From an uncultured Mucilaginibacter sp. (GTDB lineage Bacteria > Bacteroidota > Bacteroidia > Sphingobacteriales > Sphingobacteriaceae), in NCBI RefSeq assembly GCF_913773635.1, contig NZ_CAJYGQ010000009.1:217278-281277 (forward strand): DNA of 64,000 nt, written 5' to 3'. Below, piece after piece: positions 1-8,936 of the stretch. Made by a program: the position numbers and the translations under genes. Position 1 is the stretch's first letter; each line of letters opens with the position of its first letter. The notes beneath the pieces are model-generated. The model did not search any database and was not told the DNA's origin. It saw nothing but the letters and a program-made list of their open reading frames with translations.

Positions 1-86
1 GCCCTTCCGTTTAGTATAAATGATACCGTTGTGATTGATACGCCAAGTTGCTGAGCAATATCATTGATTGAAATTTTCTTTTTCAT
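1..86 (-). CDS. LacI-family transcriptional regulator, N-terminal part only
   Basis: Reading the reverse strand from an ATG at 86 gives 28 residues before the window edge. They contain the motif SINDIAQQLGVSITTVSFIL, the helix-turn-helix and start of the hinge helix that open LacI/GalR-type repressors. In this family the N-terminal domain binds a palindromic operator and the C-terminal domain senses a sugar or related ligand. The ligand-binding part is outside the window, so the target and effector cannot be named. The frame is open to the edge and the start codon fits the family's usual short N-terminus (MKKKISIND). Its upstream region is 87-356, which contains a small inverted repeat. Confidence 0.85.
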   Translation of the reverse strand, partial: MKKKISINDIAQQLGVSITTVSFILNGR

Positions 87-155
87 TGGGGCTGCAATAC
101 AGGAGAAAGGCGTTGAGTATTGTTACGGCATATTTGCTGTATACAATTCAGGTAA

Positions 156-184
156 TTGATACAACGCATATAAATTCGTATCAA
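156..184. promoter_or_regulatory. Inverted repeat upstream of the LacI-type gene
   Basis: TTGATAC at 156-162 and GTATCAA at 178-184 form a perfect 7-bp inverted repeat with a 15-base spacer, about 70-100 bases upstream of the LacI-type start codon. LacI-type operators normally have a tight central CG or single-base centre, so this wide spacer is not typical. It may be an autoregulatory site or chance in AT-rich DNA. Nothing else is recognisable in 87-356. Confidence 0.2.
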
Positions 185-356
185 AAATTGTAAAAAAAGC
201 TGACAAAAATCAAACAATAGCTAAATCAATTTACCTTACTGTTTGAAAGCTTGTTCACTCCAGCAAATTTACAATTTTGTCCTAAATATTATATGGCACC
301 GATAACTCTTTGATTATAGCCTAAACTATTCGATTACAAACATTCAGGATTAACAC

Positions 357-746
357 CTACTGCTTACCCATTGCGGCCGACTGACCGTGTAATAAACTCG
401 CAACATTATTGCAAAGCTCTTCATTTTCAAATGGCTTATTAATTATCATATCGGCACCGTAATGGCCAAGAGACTCCAGCACCTTTCCATACCCTGAAAG
501 TATTATAACAGGCAAATGTGACGTTTCAGGATGGTTTTTGATTTGACTACAATACTCACCGCCATTGATGCCGTGTAATATGTAGTCGGTGATTATCATA
601 TCAGGCTTAATTTCAAGCACGGTTTTTATTATATCATTAGCCTCCAATATAGCTGTAATTTGATACCCTTCCTCGCTCAAAATTGCGGTAAGGATATCTT
701 TAATATCAGCGTCATCCTCTATAATTAAAATATGCTTCTCCATCAT
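357..746 (-). CDS. Single-domain response regulator (CheY-like receiver)
   Basis: About 129 residues form one receiver domain with nothing attached. The acidic pair in ILIIEDD, the phospho-acceptor Asp in DMIITDYIL, the Ser in IILSG and the Lys in INKPF are all present in the right order, so the protein should be phosphorylatable. A longer ORF begins at 800, but the receiver fold starts at the MMEKHILIIEDD segment, so the ATG at 746 (or the adjacent one at 743) is chosen. No histidine kinase gene lies nearby, which makes it an orphan receiver acting by protein-protein contact. It is divergent from the SDR gene at 1039. Confidence 0.85.
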   Translation of the reverse strand: MMEKHILIIEDDADIKDILTAILSEEGYQITAILEANDIIKTVLEIKPDMIITDYILHGINGGEYCSQIKNHPETSHLPVIILSGYGKVLESLGHYGADMIINKPFENEELCNNVASLLHGQSAAMGKQ

Positions 747-1038
747 AATCAATCGGTAAAAAGGAGCTTCAAAAGCACCTTTATAAATCACCCTCAACAA
801 TAATCATGCTATAAAGTTGGCGCAATGTGCGCCAAAAATATTTTGATGATACAAGCAAGACAAACAATGTGCAATCGATTAAAGAAAAAGATGAAGTTTA
901 CCTTCGATGCTTATCAATTAAATCACAAAACCCTTAGTTGTTATTGTGCTTTTAAATTAAAATGTTGTAAGCGTAACACGTTGCAACACAAACAATGTAG
1001 TTAAATACGTGGTTGCATAGCAGTCTAATATTTAACTT

Positions 1039-1848
1039 ATGAAATTCAACATTCAAAAAAAGGTTGCTGTAATTACCGGCGGAGATTCGGGTATTGGCTT
1101 TGCTACTGCCCGCCTGCTAGCTAATGAGGGCGCCACCATTGTTTTAGCCGATAAAGAACAAGACAGTGTGGCAGAAGCTGCAGAAAAGCTTCAAAACGAA
1201 TATCCGGAGGCCGATGTGCTTGCACTATCATGCGATTTGGATAATAACGAAAGTGTTGTTGCATTTGCCAACAAGGTAAAAAGCACGTTTGGCGGTGCGC
1301 ACATACTTATCAATTGCGCCGGGGCCAGAGGGGCTGCCGGAGACTTTTTGACGCTAACGGATGAAGACTGGCAAAACACCATCAACACCGACCTTATGGG
1401 CGCGGTACGCCTTTGCAGGGCCTTTATACCTCAATTGCAAGAGCGCGGCTGGGGTCGTGTGGTTTTGGTAGCCTCAGAGAATGCTTACCAGCCTTACGAA
1501 GAGGAAAGCCCGTATAACGCCTGTAAAGCAGGCATTATAAACTTAAGTAAGTGTCTTTCGCGTTCTTACTCTAATGATGGGTTATTATTCAACTGTGTAT
1601 CGCCGGCATATGTTGAATCGCCCATGACGAACGCCATGATGGATGAACTGGCAGAAGAACGTGGCACCGATCGCGAAGAAGCAGTTAAATGGTTTTTGGC
1701 CAATAAGCGTCCGCACATTGCAGTTGGCCGGCGCGGTAAGCCTGAAGAAGTAGCGGCTGTAATAGCCTTTTTATCTTCAGATTTATGCAGCTATGTTAAC
1801 GGTAGCAATTACAGAGTTGACGGGGGGGCAGTTGAGTCGGCCTTTTAA
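1039..1848 (+). CDS. SDR-family NAD(P)-dependent oxidoreductase
   Basis: A 269-residue classical short-chain dehydrogenase. The dinucleotide-binding motif TGGDSGIG is at residues 13-20, the structural NCAG at about 92-95, and the catalytic triad is S146, Y159 and K163 (YNACK), with the usual 13-residue Ser-Tyr spacing. An Asp-Lys pair at the end of strand 2 (LADKE) suggests NAD(H) rather than NADPH, which is an inference. The C-terminal VDGG segment is typical of the family. The substrate is not deducible. The next gene, an alpha/beta hydrolase, starts 27 bases downstream on the same strand, so the two are probably cotranscribed and may act in one catabolic pathway. Confidence 0.9.
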   Translation: MKFNIQKKVAVITGGDSGIGFATARLLANEGATIVLADKEQDSVAEAAEKLQNEYPEADVLALSCDLDNNESVVAFANKVKSTFGGAHILINCAGARGAAGDFLTLTDEDWQNTINTDLMGAVRLCRAFIPQLQERGWGRVVLVASENAYQPYEEESPYNACKAGIINLSKCLSRSYSNDGLLFNCVSPAYVESPMTNAMMDELAEERGTDREEAVKWFLANKRPHIAVGRRGKPEEVAAVIAFLSSDLCSYVNGSNYRVDGGAVESAF

Positions 1849-1875
1849 CGCAAATTTTTAATATGCAATTTAAGA

Positions 1876-2625
1876 ATGGAAACAACCTCGCCTGTTAACC
1901 CCACGTTAGTATTGCTGCATTATTTTGGCGGTGCAGCTGCAAGCTGGCAGTGGCTTATTAAGGAAATTGGCAGCGACTATAACTGTGTTGCCATCAACTT
2001 ACCTGGCTTTGGCGGTGCAGCAGCCTTACCTGCTCCAAGCTTAAGTAACATGGCAAGTTTTGTTATTGATTACGTTAATAAACATGTTGATACCGACTCA
2101 TACATACTTGCAGGGCATTCAATGGGGGGCAAAATAGCAATGGAGGTTGCGCACCTGTCTAAAAGTACAGATAAAAGGGTTCAGCAGTTGATACTGCTGG
2201 CCCCTTCTCCCCCAACGGTAGAAAAAATGCCCGATGACGAAAAGCAACGGATGCTTATACATCCAAACTATAAGGAAGCCGTAACAACAGTTGCTAACGG
2301 CACGGTTATTAAATTAGAGGGAGCAATACTTGAAACAGCTATAGCAACGCAATTACAGGCCGCCCCTGCCACGTGGAACTGGTGGATTAATGACGGCATG
2401 AACGAATCAATTGCCGGGCATACTAAAGACCTTAAAATTCCTGTAACGTTGATTGTGTCAAAAGACGACCCTGCAATTACGCAACAGATGACAAGTGATG
2501 AAACCATACCTAACCTTCCGGCTTCAACACATATTATATGGACCGAAGGTATAGGACACTTGTTTCAAATGGAAAATCCTGAATGGCTGGCAAAAACTTT
2601 ATCCGAGGTTGTTAAATATTCCTGA
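1876..2625 (+). CDS. Alpha/beta-fold hydrolase
   Basis: A 249-residue cytosolic alpha/beta hydrolase without a signal peptide. The oxyanion segment HYFGG (about residues 15-19), the nucleophile elbow GHSMGG with S82, an acid at D197/D198 (SKDDP) and H228 (GIGHLF) form a complete catalytic triad in the expected order. The cap region is rich in Trp (ATWNWW). Proteins of this group hydrolyse esters, enol-lactones or C-C bonds; the substrate cannot be named from sequence. It lies 27 bases after the SDR gene and is probably in the same transcript, which ends at the hairpin at 2688-2718. Confidence 0.88.
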   Translation: METTSPVNPTLVLLHYFGGAAASWQWLIKEIGSDYNCVAINLPGFGGAAALPAPSLSNMASFVIDYVNKHVDTDSYILAGHSMGGKIAMEVAHLSKSTDKRVQQLILLAPSPPTVEKMPDDEKQRMLIHPNYKEAVTTVANGTVIKLEGAILETAIATQLQAAPATWNWWINDGMNESIAGHTKDLKIPVTLIVSKDDPAITQQMTSDETIPNLPASTHIIWTEGIGHLFQMENPEWLAKTLSEVVKYS

Positions 2626-2687
2626 GAAGGTTGAAGCGTCCAACTGGCTATTGGTGTATTTGAACATTAAAAGCTTATTAAACGAAA

Positions 2688-2718
2688 AAAGTCCGCAAGT
2701 ATTAAACTTGCGGACTTT
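2688..2718. terminator. Bidirectional hairpin terminator between hydrolase gene and tRNA-Phe
   Basis: AAAGTCCGCAAGT at 2688-2700 pairs perfectly with ACTTGCGGACTTT at 2706-2718 around a 5-base loop, with A and T runs on the two sides. It can end the tRNA-Phe transcript on the minus strand and the hydrolase transcript on the plus strand. Confidence 0.8.
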
Positions 2719-2720
2719 TG

Positions 2721-2793
2721 TGGTACCAACTGGGATCGAACCAGTGACACAAGGATTTTCAGTCCTTTGCTCTACCATCTGAGCTATGGTACC
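2721..2793 (-). tRNA. tRNA-Phe (GAA)
   Basis: The reverse strand folds as a 73-base tRNA. The 7-bp acceptor stem is GGTACCA/TGGTACC with discriminator A. The D-arm is GCTCAGATGGTAGAGC, the anticodon stem is AAGGA/TCCTT with loop CTGAAAA (anticodon GAA), and the T-arm contains GGTTCGATCC. No CCA is encoded, so CCA is added after transcription. A strong hairpin terminator follows immediately. Confidence 0.96.
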
Positions 2794-3059
2794 GCCCTTT
2801 TGGGACTGCAAATGTAGCTTCTTTTTTTATTTCTAAAAATTTATTTTGAAAATAATCACTCACCAAGTGTTATGTAATTGATATAAAGCGAAATAAATTC
2901 ATCATACTTTTTAATTGCTGACTTTTTTGCTTGATTACTGGCTAAGCAATTACCTAAAGTTACGGGCACATTGCATTTCAAGTGTACAATATCCTATATC
3001 ACCAGCAAATTTATCTCATTCATGACCACCATCACTTTATACCTGAGCAATAAATTTGA

Positions 3060-3067
3060 TACCTTTG
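3060..3067 (+). promoter_or_regulatory. Bacteroidota-type -7 promoter box
   Basis: TACCTTTG matches the TAnnTTTG -7 consensus of the Bacteroidota primary sigma factor. It ends only four bases before the ATG at 3072, so the transcript would be leaderless or nearly so. Confidence 0.5.
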
Positions 3068-3071
3068 CCAA

Positions 3072-3557
3072 ATGCAATTTTCAAAGGATTCGAGAGTTTG
3101 GATTTACCAGGCTGATAAAGAATTAAGTGATAGCCAGGCGCAGCAAATACAAGAGCAGCTAAACAGCTTTACACATAGCTGGACGGCGCATAACAATCAA
3201 CTGAAGGCCAGTGCTGTAGTAAAATACAACCGCTTTCTTATTTTAGTGGTTGATGAAAGCCAGGCAGGTGCAAGCGGATGCTCTATTGATAAATCGGTTC
3301 GGGTAATGAAGGAGTTGGAGCAGCAGTATAATATCAATTTATTCGACCGTTTTAACCTGGCATACCGCGAAGGCGATAAAATACTATCATTGCCACGCGA
3401 GGAATTTGAGGCTTTAATTAAAGCCGGAGAAATCAACGCTGGCACTATTGTATACAATAACCTGGTACAAACATTAGCAGAACTACAAACCAAATGGGAA
3501 GTTCCATTGCAAAACAGCTGGCACGTACAGATTTTTGGGAGCTTATTAACCGCATAA
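3072..3557 (+). CDS. Conserved Bacteroidota protein of unknown function
   Basis: 161 residues, soluble, without signal peptide or membrane segment. It opens with SRVWIYQADKELSD and has a basic/aromatic centre (VKYNRFLILVVDES). From memory, homologues across Bacteroidota are often labelled ABC transporter ATPase, but no Walker A, signature or Walker B motif is visible here, so that label is not supported. The gene stands alone between a probable promoter and a strong terminator (3558-3587), which suggests monocistronic expression. Function unknown. Confidence 0.75.
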   Translation: MQFSKDSRVWIYQADKELSDSQAQQIQEQLNSFTHSWTAHNNQLKASAVVKYNRFLILVVDESQAGASGCSIDKSVRVMKELEQQYNINLFDRFNLAYREGDKILSLPREEFEALIKAGEINAGTIVYNNLVQTLAELQTKWEVPLQNSWHVQIFGSLLTA

Positions 3558-3587
3558 AAAATGCCGCCTGTAATTGGGCGGCATTTT
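3558..3587. terminator. Bidirectional hairpin terminator
   Basis: AAAATGCCGCC (3558-3568) pairs with GGCGGCATTTT (3577-3587) over 11 bp with an 8-base loop. It separates the convergent genes ending at 3557 (+) and 3591 (-) and can serve both. Confidence 0.8.
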
Positions 3588-3590
3588 AAT

Positions 3591-4007
3591 TTATTTTGCT
3601 TTTAACATCACTTCAACATCAGGCTTCACGCTTTGTATTAAGGCTATAAAACCGGCTTTGTCTTTGGGCGAAATCATTACCGAATCATACTTATTGTAAG
3701 CAATTTCTAACCGGTCTAACGATGAGGCGGGTGAGCTTAGCGCGTTGTTAGTTTCCTTTATGCTTTTAATGGTATCAATATCCACATTTTGATTGACCAG
3801 AAATCCGCATCTGATATTTACTATAGAGTTATTTACCACGTAGTATGTGCTGTACAACATGTGCGCAGTAAATAAAGCAACAACACCTATAACAATAAAG
3901 CCCGACCAAAGGCCATCCATAACCATGGGCACGGATGTGGCTATAAAGACAACACCTAATGGTATTACTAATTCTAATCCAATCTTTGATCTGAATGTTG
4001 TGGCCAT
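3591..4007 (-). CDS. Membrane protein with bacterial PH domain (bPH type)
   Basis: 138 residues. Two hydrophobic helices at about residues 9-27 and 32-52 are followed by a small beta-rich domain that begins YYVVNNSIVNIRCGFL and contains IKETNNALSSPASSLDRLEI, a pattern seen in Bacteroidota PH-domain proteins (DUF1200-like). PH-like domains of this type bind lipids or proteins at the membrane; the role here is unknown. It begins 12 bases after the end of the mannose-6-phosphate isomerase gene on the same strand and may be cotranscribed with it. Confidence 0.7.
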   Translation of the reverse strand: MATTFRSKIGLELVIPLGVVFIATSVPMVMDGLWSGFIVIGVVALFTAHMLYSTYYVVNNSIVNIRCGFLVNQNVDIDTIKSIKETNNALSSPASSLDRLEIAYNKYDSVMISPKDKAGFIALIQSVKPDVEVMLKAK

Positions 4008-4019
4008 GCGGCAAGCTTA

Positions 4020-5000
4020 TTATGCTATGTAGCTTTCCAATATTTTGAAGCCCTCGCTGGTAGTCAATTCCACCTTGTCTACCGTATTAGGTAACAGCAG
4101 GCACTCTCCCATTTTAACGGCATAGCTTTCGCCATTGTATTGCAACTCGTAACTACCTTCCAAACAAACGTGTATTACAAACGAATCAAAGGCTGAATAG
4201 TCTTTGTTAACGTTCTCGGTATAATCCATTACGTTAGTTGTGAAATATGGGCAGCTTACCAGGTGCACGTCCTCGTTCTTTACAGGAGTATAATCGGTAC
4301 GGTAGTTAGGATATTTTTTATAATCGATAGCTGCTAATGCCTCCTCAGTATGCAACTCGCGTTTGTTGCCTTTATCATCTACACGGTCAAAATCATATAT
4401 GCGGTAGGTAATATCCGATGTCTGCTGAATTTCGGCAATAAGAAGTCCTTTGCCAATGGTGTGTACACGGCCGGCAGGTAAAAAGAAAACATCACCCGCT
4501 TTAACATCCTCACGGTTTAAGATATCAGTAAGATGACCACTGTTTAATTTTTCTACGTAGGTTTTCTCATCCACTTCCTCGCTAAAACCTGCAATAAGGC
4601 TCGAACCTGGATCGGCTTCAATAACATACCACATTTCGGTTTTACCGAACGAGTTATGACGTTTGCGGGCTAATTCATCATCAGGGTGCACCTGTATTGA
4701 TAGATCTTCGTTGGCGTCAATAAACTTTATCAGTAACGGAAACTCGTTACCAAAACGCTCGTAAACGGCTTTACCAACTAGGGCATCTTTGTGTTCTTCT
4801 AAAAGCGCAGCTAATGACTGGCCCTGCAATGCGCCATTTTCAACCACCGAAACATCTGATTTTACGCCTGATATTTCCCAGGTTTCACCGCAATTAGGCA
4901 AATTGCCAAAGTCTTTATGCAAATAGGTTTTGATCTTTTGACCGCCCCATATCTTGTCTTTGTAAATGGTTTTAAATTTTAAAGGATAGAGTGTTGACAT
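4020..5000 (-). CDS. manA: Mannose-6-phosphate isomerase, class I
   Basis: 326 residues, the short class I phosphomannose isomerase common in Firmicutes and Bacteroidota. It interconverts mannose-6-phosphate and fructose-6-phosphate, linking mannose use and GDP-mannose synthesis to glycolysis. The zinc ligands are visible: Q103 and H105 in SIQVHPDD, E122 in KTEMWYV and H180 in PAGRVHTIG. The N-terminal KIWGG motif and the cupin fold around residues 95-200 are as expected, and a second cupin-like half follows. The protein is cytosolic. The PH-domain gene lies directly downstream. Confidence 0.93.
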   Translation of the reverse strand: MSTLYPLKFKTIYKDKIWGGQKIKTYLHKDFGNLPNCGETWEISGVKSDVSVVENGALQGQSLAALLEEHKDALVGKAVYERFGNEFPLLIKFIDANEDLSIQVHPDDELARKRHNSFGKTEMWYVIEADPGSSLIAGFSEEVDEKTYVEKLNSGHLTDILNREDVKAGDVFFLPAGRVHTIGKGLLIAEIQQTSDITYRIYDFDRVDDKGNKRELHTEEALAAIDYKKYPNYRTDYTPVKNEDVHLVSCPYFTTNVMDYTENVNKDYSAFDSFVIHVCLEGSYELQYNGESYAVKMGECLLLPNTVDKVELTTSEGFKILESYIA

Positions 5001-5097
5001 AGTTGGTTGTAATTGTAAAAAACTTATCTGACAAATATAAGTCGGTCAAATTTAGTTTTTTAAAATTCATTTTAGTTACTATGCTATATAGCAAAAG

Positions 5098-5616
5098 CTA
5101 ATAAACCGCCCGGTTTAACACTAAGTTTGCTTTTACTTTATTTTGCTGTACCTCTACTGGCGAAATTCCACCCTTACCATCCCAGCCACTCACGTACAGT
5201 TTTCCCTCTTCAACAAGTATTACGGTATATTTACCATTTGGTAATTCAGCCTCAAAAAAGCCTGCTGCATCGGCGTTAGTGGTTTTAATAAGCTGGGTTT
5301 CAAATTTATCATACAATCCATTTACCGGGCTTTTGGGGCTGGCGTCATCTATGGTAGTGTACTTATAAACACGCACCTCGCGCTGAATTGCGTATTGCCT
5401 GCAAGTACTTTTACCATTGCCAAAGTATGGCATACAATCACCTTCCTTTTTATAAACCGTCCCCCATACACCATTGGCAACGCTGACCTTAGCGCTGTTA
5501 TTTTTTTCAGTTTTTTCATACTCTGATTCCTTTGCAGAATCATCAGCTCTTTTGCTATTCTTTTTACATGAGGCAAAAACTAACAGCAGGCACAAGAATA
5601 GGTTTACAGGTTTCAT
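5098..5616 (-). CDS. Lipoprotein with carboxypeptidase-regulatory-like domain
   Basis: The ATG at 5616 gives 172 residues with a classic lipoprotein signal peptide ending in the lipobox VFASC; an upstream in-frame start at 5652 would put a non-signal extension in front and is not favoured. After a Lys/Asn/Glu-rich linker the rest is a single beta-sandwich of the carboxypeptidase regulatory type: GVWGTVYKKEGDCMPYFG, then TTNADAAGFFEAELPNGKYTVILVEEG. It has an extra pair of Cys (GDC, STC) that may form a disulfide. Probably anchored in the outer or inner membrane; ligand and role unknown. Confidence 0.7.
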   Translation of the reverse strand: MKPVNLFLCLLLVFASCKKNSKRADDSAKESEYEKTEKNNSAKVSVANGVWGTVYKKEGDCMPYFGNGKSTCRQYAIQREVRVYKYTTIDDASPKSPVNGLYDKFETQLIKTTNADAAGFFEAELPNGKYTVILVEEGKLYVSGWDGKGGISPVEVQQNKVKANLVLNRAVY

Positions 5617-5670
5617 AACATGAAGGTTTGTTATTATTACGGGGACGCTCACCTCATTGCTACAACCCTA

Positions 5671-5712
5671 AACAAAAAATGCTCCGCAAAATTTTGCGGA
5701 GCATTTTTTGTT
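5671..5712. terminator. Long perfect hairpin terminator after icd
   Basis: A perfect inverted repeat of about 21 bp per arm, centred at 5691/5692, reads AAAAAATGCTCCGCAAAA then its complement, with T-runs on both strands. It ends the minus-strand isocitrate dehydrogenase transcript. Confidence 0.85.
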
Positions 5713-5728
5713 TAAATTCAGGGAACAA

Positions 5729-6958
5729 TTACTTACCTAATTTAGCTTTAAGGTTTTCGTTAATGGCTTCCAAAAACTCTTCAGTGTACAAGTAATCAGT
5801 GCCGTGTTCAACTTTAGCTTTAACAGTAATAGCCAAGTCTTTTGTCATTTTGCCGCTTTCAACAGTTTCAATACAAACCTGCTCTAAAGTGTGGCAAAAA
5901 TCAATCAGTTCCTGGTTGTTATCTAACTTACCACGGAACTCTAAACCACGGGTCCAGGCAAAAATAGAAGCAATTGGGTTAGTTGAAGTTGGGTTACCTT
6001 TTTGGTGCTCGCGGTAGTGACGGGTTACCGTACCGTGTGCAGCTTCAGCTTCCATTACAGTACCATCAGGTGTAACCAAAGTAGAGGTCATTAAACCTAA
6101 TGAACCGAAACCTTGTGCTACGGTGTCAGACTGTACGTCGCCATCATAGTTTTTACAAGCCCATACAAAGTTACCGTTCCATTTAAGGGCCGATGCAACC
6201 ATGTCGTCAATTAAACGGTGCTCGTATACAATGCCTTTTTCGGCAAATTTAGCTTTGTAATCGTTTTGATAAATCTCTTCAAAAATATCTTTAAAACGAC
6301 CATCATACTTTTTAAGGATGGTGTTTTTGGTTGATAAGTATAAAGGCCAGCCTTTCATTAAAGCCTGGTTAAAACAAGCGTGCGCAAATCCTTTGATTGA
6401 TTCATCGGTGTTGTACATTGATAAAGCAACGCCATCACCTTTAAAGTTGAAGACTTCGTATGATTGAACTTCGCCGCCATCTTCAGGAGTGAAGGTTACG
6501 GTTAACTTACCTTTACCTTTAGTAACAAAATCGGTAGCTCGGTACTGATCGCCGAAAGCATGACGGCCAATACAAATTGGAGCAGTCCAGTTTGGAACCA
6601 AACGTGGCACATTGCTCATTACAATAGGCTCACGAAAAACTGTACCATCCAATATATTACGGATAGTACCGTTTGGTGATTTCCACATTTGCTTTAAACC
6701 AAATTCTTTAACACGCTCCTCATCAGGAGTAATGGTAGCACATTTAATACCTACACCGTACTGTTTAATGGCGTTAGCTGCATCAATGGTAACCTGATCG
6801 TTAGTCTCGTCGCGGTATTCAATACCTAAATCGTAATACTTTAAATCAACATCCAAGTAAGGAAGAATCAATTTATCCTTAATAAACTGCCAGATGATGC
6901 GGGTCATCTCATCGCCATCCAGTTCAACTACCGGATTTTCTACTTTAATTTTTGACAT
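5729..6958 (-). CDS. icd: NADP-dependent isocitrate dehydrogenase (eukaryote-like dimeric type)
   Basis: 409 residues. It oxidatively decarboxylates isocitrate to 2-oxoglutarate in the TCA cycle. The sequence resembles the homodimeric enzyme of eukaryotic cytosol/mitochondria more than the E. coli type: N-terminal [14 protein letters not shown], isocitrate-binding [20 protein letters not shown], the signature [22 protein letters not shown], and [23 protein letters not shown] near the metal/NADP site. Length and all motifs are normal. It is flanked by a strong terminator and a non-coding upstream region (6959-7117), so it is probably monocistronic. Confidence 0.95.
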   Translation of the reverse strand: MSKIKVENPVVELDGDEMTRIIWQFIKDKLILPYLDVDLKYYDLGIEYRDETNDQVTIDAANAIKQYGVGIKCATITPDEERVKEFGLKQMWKSPNGTIRNILDGTVFREPIVMSNVPRLVPNWTAPICIGRHAFGDQYRATDFVTKGKGKLTVTFTPEDGGEVQSYEVFNFKGDGVALSMYNTDESIKGFAHACFNQALMKGWPLYLSTKNTILKKYDGRFKDIFEEIYQNDYKAKFAEKGIVYEHRLIDDMVASALKWNGNFVWACKNYDGDVQSDTVAQGFGSLGLMTSTLVTPDGTVMEAEAAHGTVTRHYREHQKGNPTSTNPIASIFAWTRGLEFRGKLDNNQELIDFCHTLEQVCIETVESGKMTKDLAITVKAKVEHGTDYLYTEEFLEAINENLKAKLGK

Positions 6959-7117
6959 ATCGGGTTTTTGTTGTAGTTGTATTTAAAAAACGTCCAAATA
7001 TATACATTTTGACTATTGCCCTGCCACTTTATAAGTTAAACTTTTTGCCTGCGGCATATCATCAAAAATTGGCCACATTTAAATAAAATGTTAATTTTAA
7101 GGCGGATATAGAAACGG

Positions 7118-7567
7118 ATGAAAAAGATTTACGGTTTTTTATTGCTTGCCCTCGTTGTAATAAATACGGGTTGCAAGCAAGACCCGCCAGTTTTACCTGC
7201 AAGCCTGCGAAATACGCAATTACTTGGCAAGTGGAATTTAGCCTTCATGCAATCAGAGAAATACATTGATGGCGATAAAGAGCCCGACTCCAGTCCGTTG
7301 ATTGGCACCGCTAACGATTATTTTATTTTTGAGGCCGATAACCGGGCCACACTATCATCAACTATTTACCAAAAACTGTTTCAAGGCTATTACTCTGCCA
7401 ATACAGCGGCATCAACGCTGGCATTTAAGAGCGGCGATTTGCTTATAAGGTATAATGTTGCGGCACTATCTATTACGCAAATGGAGCTTGTTGAAACTAT
7501 TAATACCAACGAAGCAGGCTCATCTGTAACTATCATTAATTACTACACCTATAACCGCTTACCATAG
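7118..7567 (+). CDS. Small putative lipoprotein, lipocalin-like
   Basis: 149 residues. A hydrophobic signal segment ends in a lipobox (NTGC, Cys at about residue 19). The mature part begins with LLGKWNLAFMQSEKYIDGD, the pattern of small Bacteroidota lipocalin-like proteins, and continues as predicted beta strands to the C-terminus. No catalytic residues are recognisable. The next gene begins two bases after its stop codon, so both are in one transcript and probably work together in the envelope. Confidence 0.6.
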   Translation: MKKIYGFLLLALVVINTGCKQDPPVLPASLRNTQLLGKWNLAFMQSEKYIDGDKEPDSSPLIGTANDYFIFEADNRATLSSTIYQKLFQGYYSANTAASTLAFKSGDLLIRYNVAALSITQMELVETINTNEAGSSVTIINYYTYNRLP

Positions 7568-7569
7568 TT

Positions 7570-8265
7570 TTGAAAAAAATACTACTTACGCTATGCATAT
7601 GCTTTGCTACCCTGTTGGCTAAAGCGCAGCTGGGCTATATGTACGGGCAATATGATTTAGGATTTGCTGCAGCTTTGAATTATGCTTATACAGATGCTGA
7701 AACGGTTACAGGTACGCCCGCAGCACATTTGGTGTTTGCGTATAACCATACCCCTTTCTTAAATTATATTGCTGAAGTGCAGTTTGGCCGCTTAGCTGGC
7801 GGAGATTCAGTGAGAACATTATCGGGGCGCGAGTTTAAAAATAATTATACCGCAGTTAGTTTCAGGGCGCAAGTTCAGGCTGGCGAATTGATCCGTTATA
7901 ATAACAATGTTGTAATGAATGCACTGCGCAACATTTATGTTAGCGGTGGCGTAGGTGTTATTTATAACAACATGTCTGAAATTAACCGTTCTTCACTTTA
8001 TATCCCCGATTATACATCATCAGGCCGTAATTCAAGCAGCGAATTTTTTATTCCCTTAAAAGCCGGATATGAGTTTAAGGTTTTTAACAGCTATGATGAG
8101 CCGTTTATAAAGGTTGATTTAGGCTATCAGCTGAATTACGTTTTAGGCGATCAGTTAGACGGCATTAAAGCAGGTATACGCAAGGATGTTTATTCGCAGT
8201 TTGTAGTAGGAATGCGCTTTGCTATTGGCGGCTTTACCTCTTATCGTAAACCTATACGCAAGTAA
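7570..8265 (+). CDS. Predicted outer-membrane beta-barrel protein
   Basis: 231 residues from a TTG start codon at 7570. TTG is chosen because it yields a proper signal peptide (MKK, a hydrophobic core, then LLAKAQ with cleavage before Q); the nearest ATGs lie inside that hydrophobic core. The mature protein has alternating hydrophobic/polar strands rich in Tyr and Gly (YMYGQYDLGFAAALNY, RKDVYSQFVVGMRFAIGG), typical of outer-membrane barrels. It sits two bases after the lipoprotein gene. Function unknown. Confidence 0.65.
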   Translation: MKKILLTLCICFATLLAKAQLGYMYGQYDLGFAAALNYAYTDAETVTGTPAAHLVFAYNHTPFLNYIAEVQFGRLAGGDSVRTLSGREFKNNYTAVSFRAQVQAGELIRYNNNVVMNALRNIYVSGGVGVIYNNMSEINRSSLYIPDYTSSGRNSSSEFFIPLKAGYEFKVFNSYDEPFIKVDLGYQLNYVLGDQLDGIKAGIRKDVYSQFVVGMRFAIGGFTSYRKPIRK

Positions 8266-8345
8266 AACAGGCAAACTTAAGTTTTACGGGTTAAAACTTT
8301 GGATGGATTATTGATGTTAATTCATTACAACAAAGTTAAACCTGT

Positions 8346-8840
8346 ATGAAAAACGACGATACCTTCTACCCTGGTTTTAATGATGAAAACCTGGACAGAG
8401 ACAAAAAAATGAAAGACGAACTGGGTGAAGAAACTTCAGCCCATGATTTAAAATACGACCCGGATACCGACAGCTACGAAATTGCTGTTGAAAGCGATGA
8501 TCCGGATTATGATCCGCCTCAATTATTTGATACAGCAGCCCCGGGTGGCAGCGATTTCGATTCGAGCTATGACGAAGCCAACCCTTATGATACACAGGGT
8601 GAGTATGACAAAAACCGCTCATTAGAAACCGATGCCGAAGGCTTAGGTATGCATATTGACAGCGGAAGGATTGTAGAACTGGACCCGGTTGACGAAACCC
8701 TGGCCCGTACGCCCGAAGATGACCGCGAAGACCTTGACGAAGAAGGTTACCCGAAAAATGATGCCGACCTTGCCGAAGGTGCTGAAAAAACCGACAGCGA
8801 TATTAGCGGTGAGAACGAAGATGATGACTTCTTAAAATAA
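8346..8840 (+). CDS. Very acidic low-complexity protein of unknown function
   Basis: 164 residues with extreme Asp/Glu content, no Cys, no signal peptide and no hydrophobic core. It contains tyrosine-spaced acidic stretches (YDPDTDSYEIAVES, DDPDYDPPQLFD) and ends EDDDFLK. It is probably disordered. Codon use looks like that of its neighbours, and the reading frame is open throughout with an ATG, so it is likely real. No family recognised. Confidence 0.55.
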   Translation: MKNDDTFYPGFNDENLDRDKKMKDELGEETSAHDLKYDPDTDSYEIAVESDDPDYDPPQLFDTAAPGGSDFDSSYDEANPYDTQGEYDKNRSLETDAEGLGMHIDSGRIVELDPVDETLARTPEDDREDLDEEGYPKNDADLAEGAEKTDSDISGENEDDDFLK

Positions 8841-8861
8841 GAAGTTATAAATAAATTTGTT

Positions 8862-8924
8862 AGAGGTATAAAGTAACTTGAGGTTGCAGTAATGCATAGT
8901 CAATTTATTTTATACCTCTTTTCT
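8862..8924. terminator. Probable long-loop hairpin between convergent genes
   Basis: AGAGGTATAAA (8862-8872) can pair with TTTATACCTCT (8909-8919), followed by a T-rich stretch. The loop is long (36 bases), so this is a weaker call than the other terminators. It lies between the genes ending at 8840 (+) and 8937 (-). Confidence 0.45.
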
Positions 8925-8936
8925 ATTTAATGGCTA

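Noticed and set aside
2721..2793. tRNA-Phe as an integration site
   Set aside because: No integrase, no duplicated tRNA 3' end and no foreign-looking DNA next to it; the same holds for tRNA-Arg at 49024-49095.
3072..3557. ABC transporter ATPase label for the 161-residue protein
   Set aside because: No Walker A, signature or Walker B motif is present.
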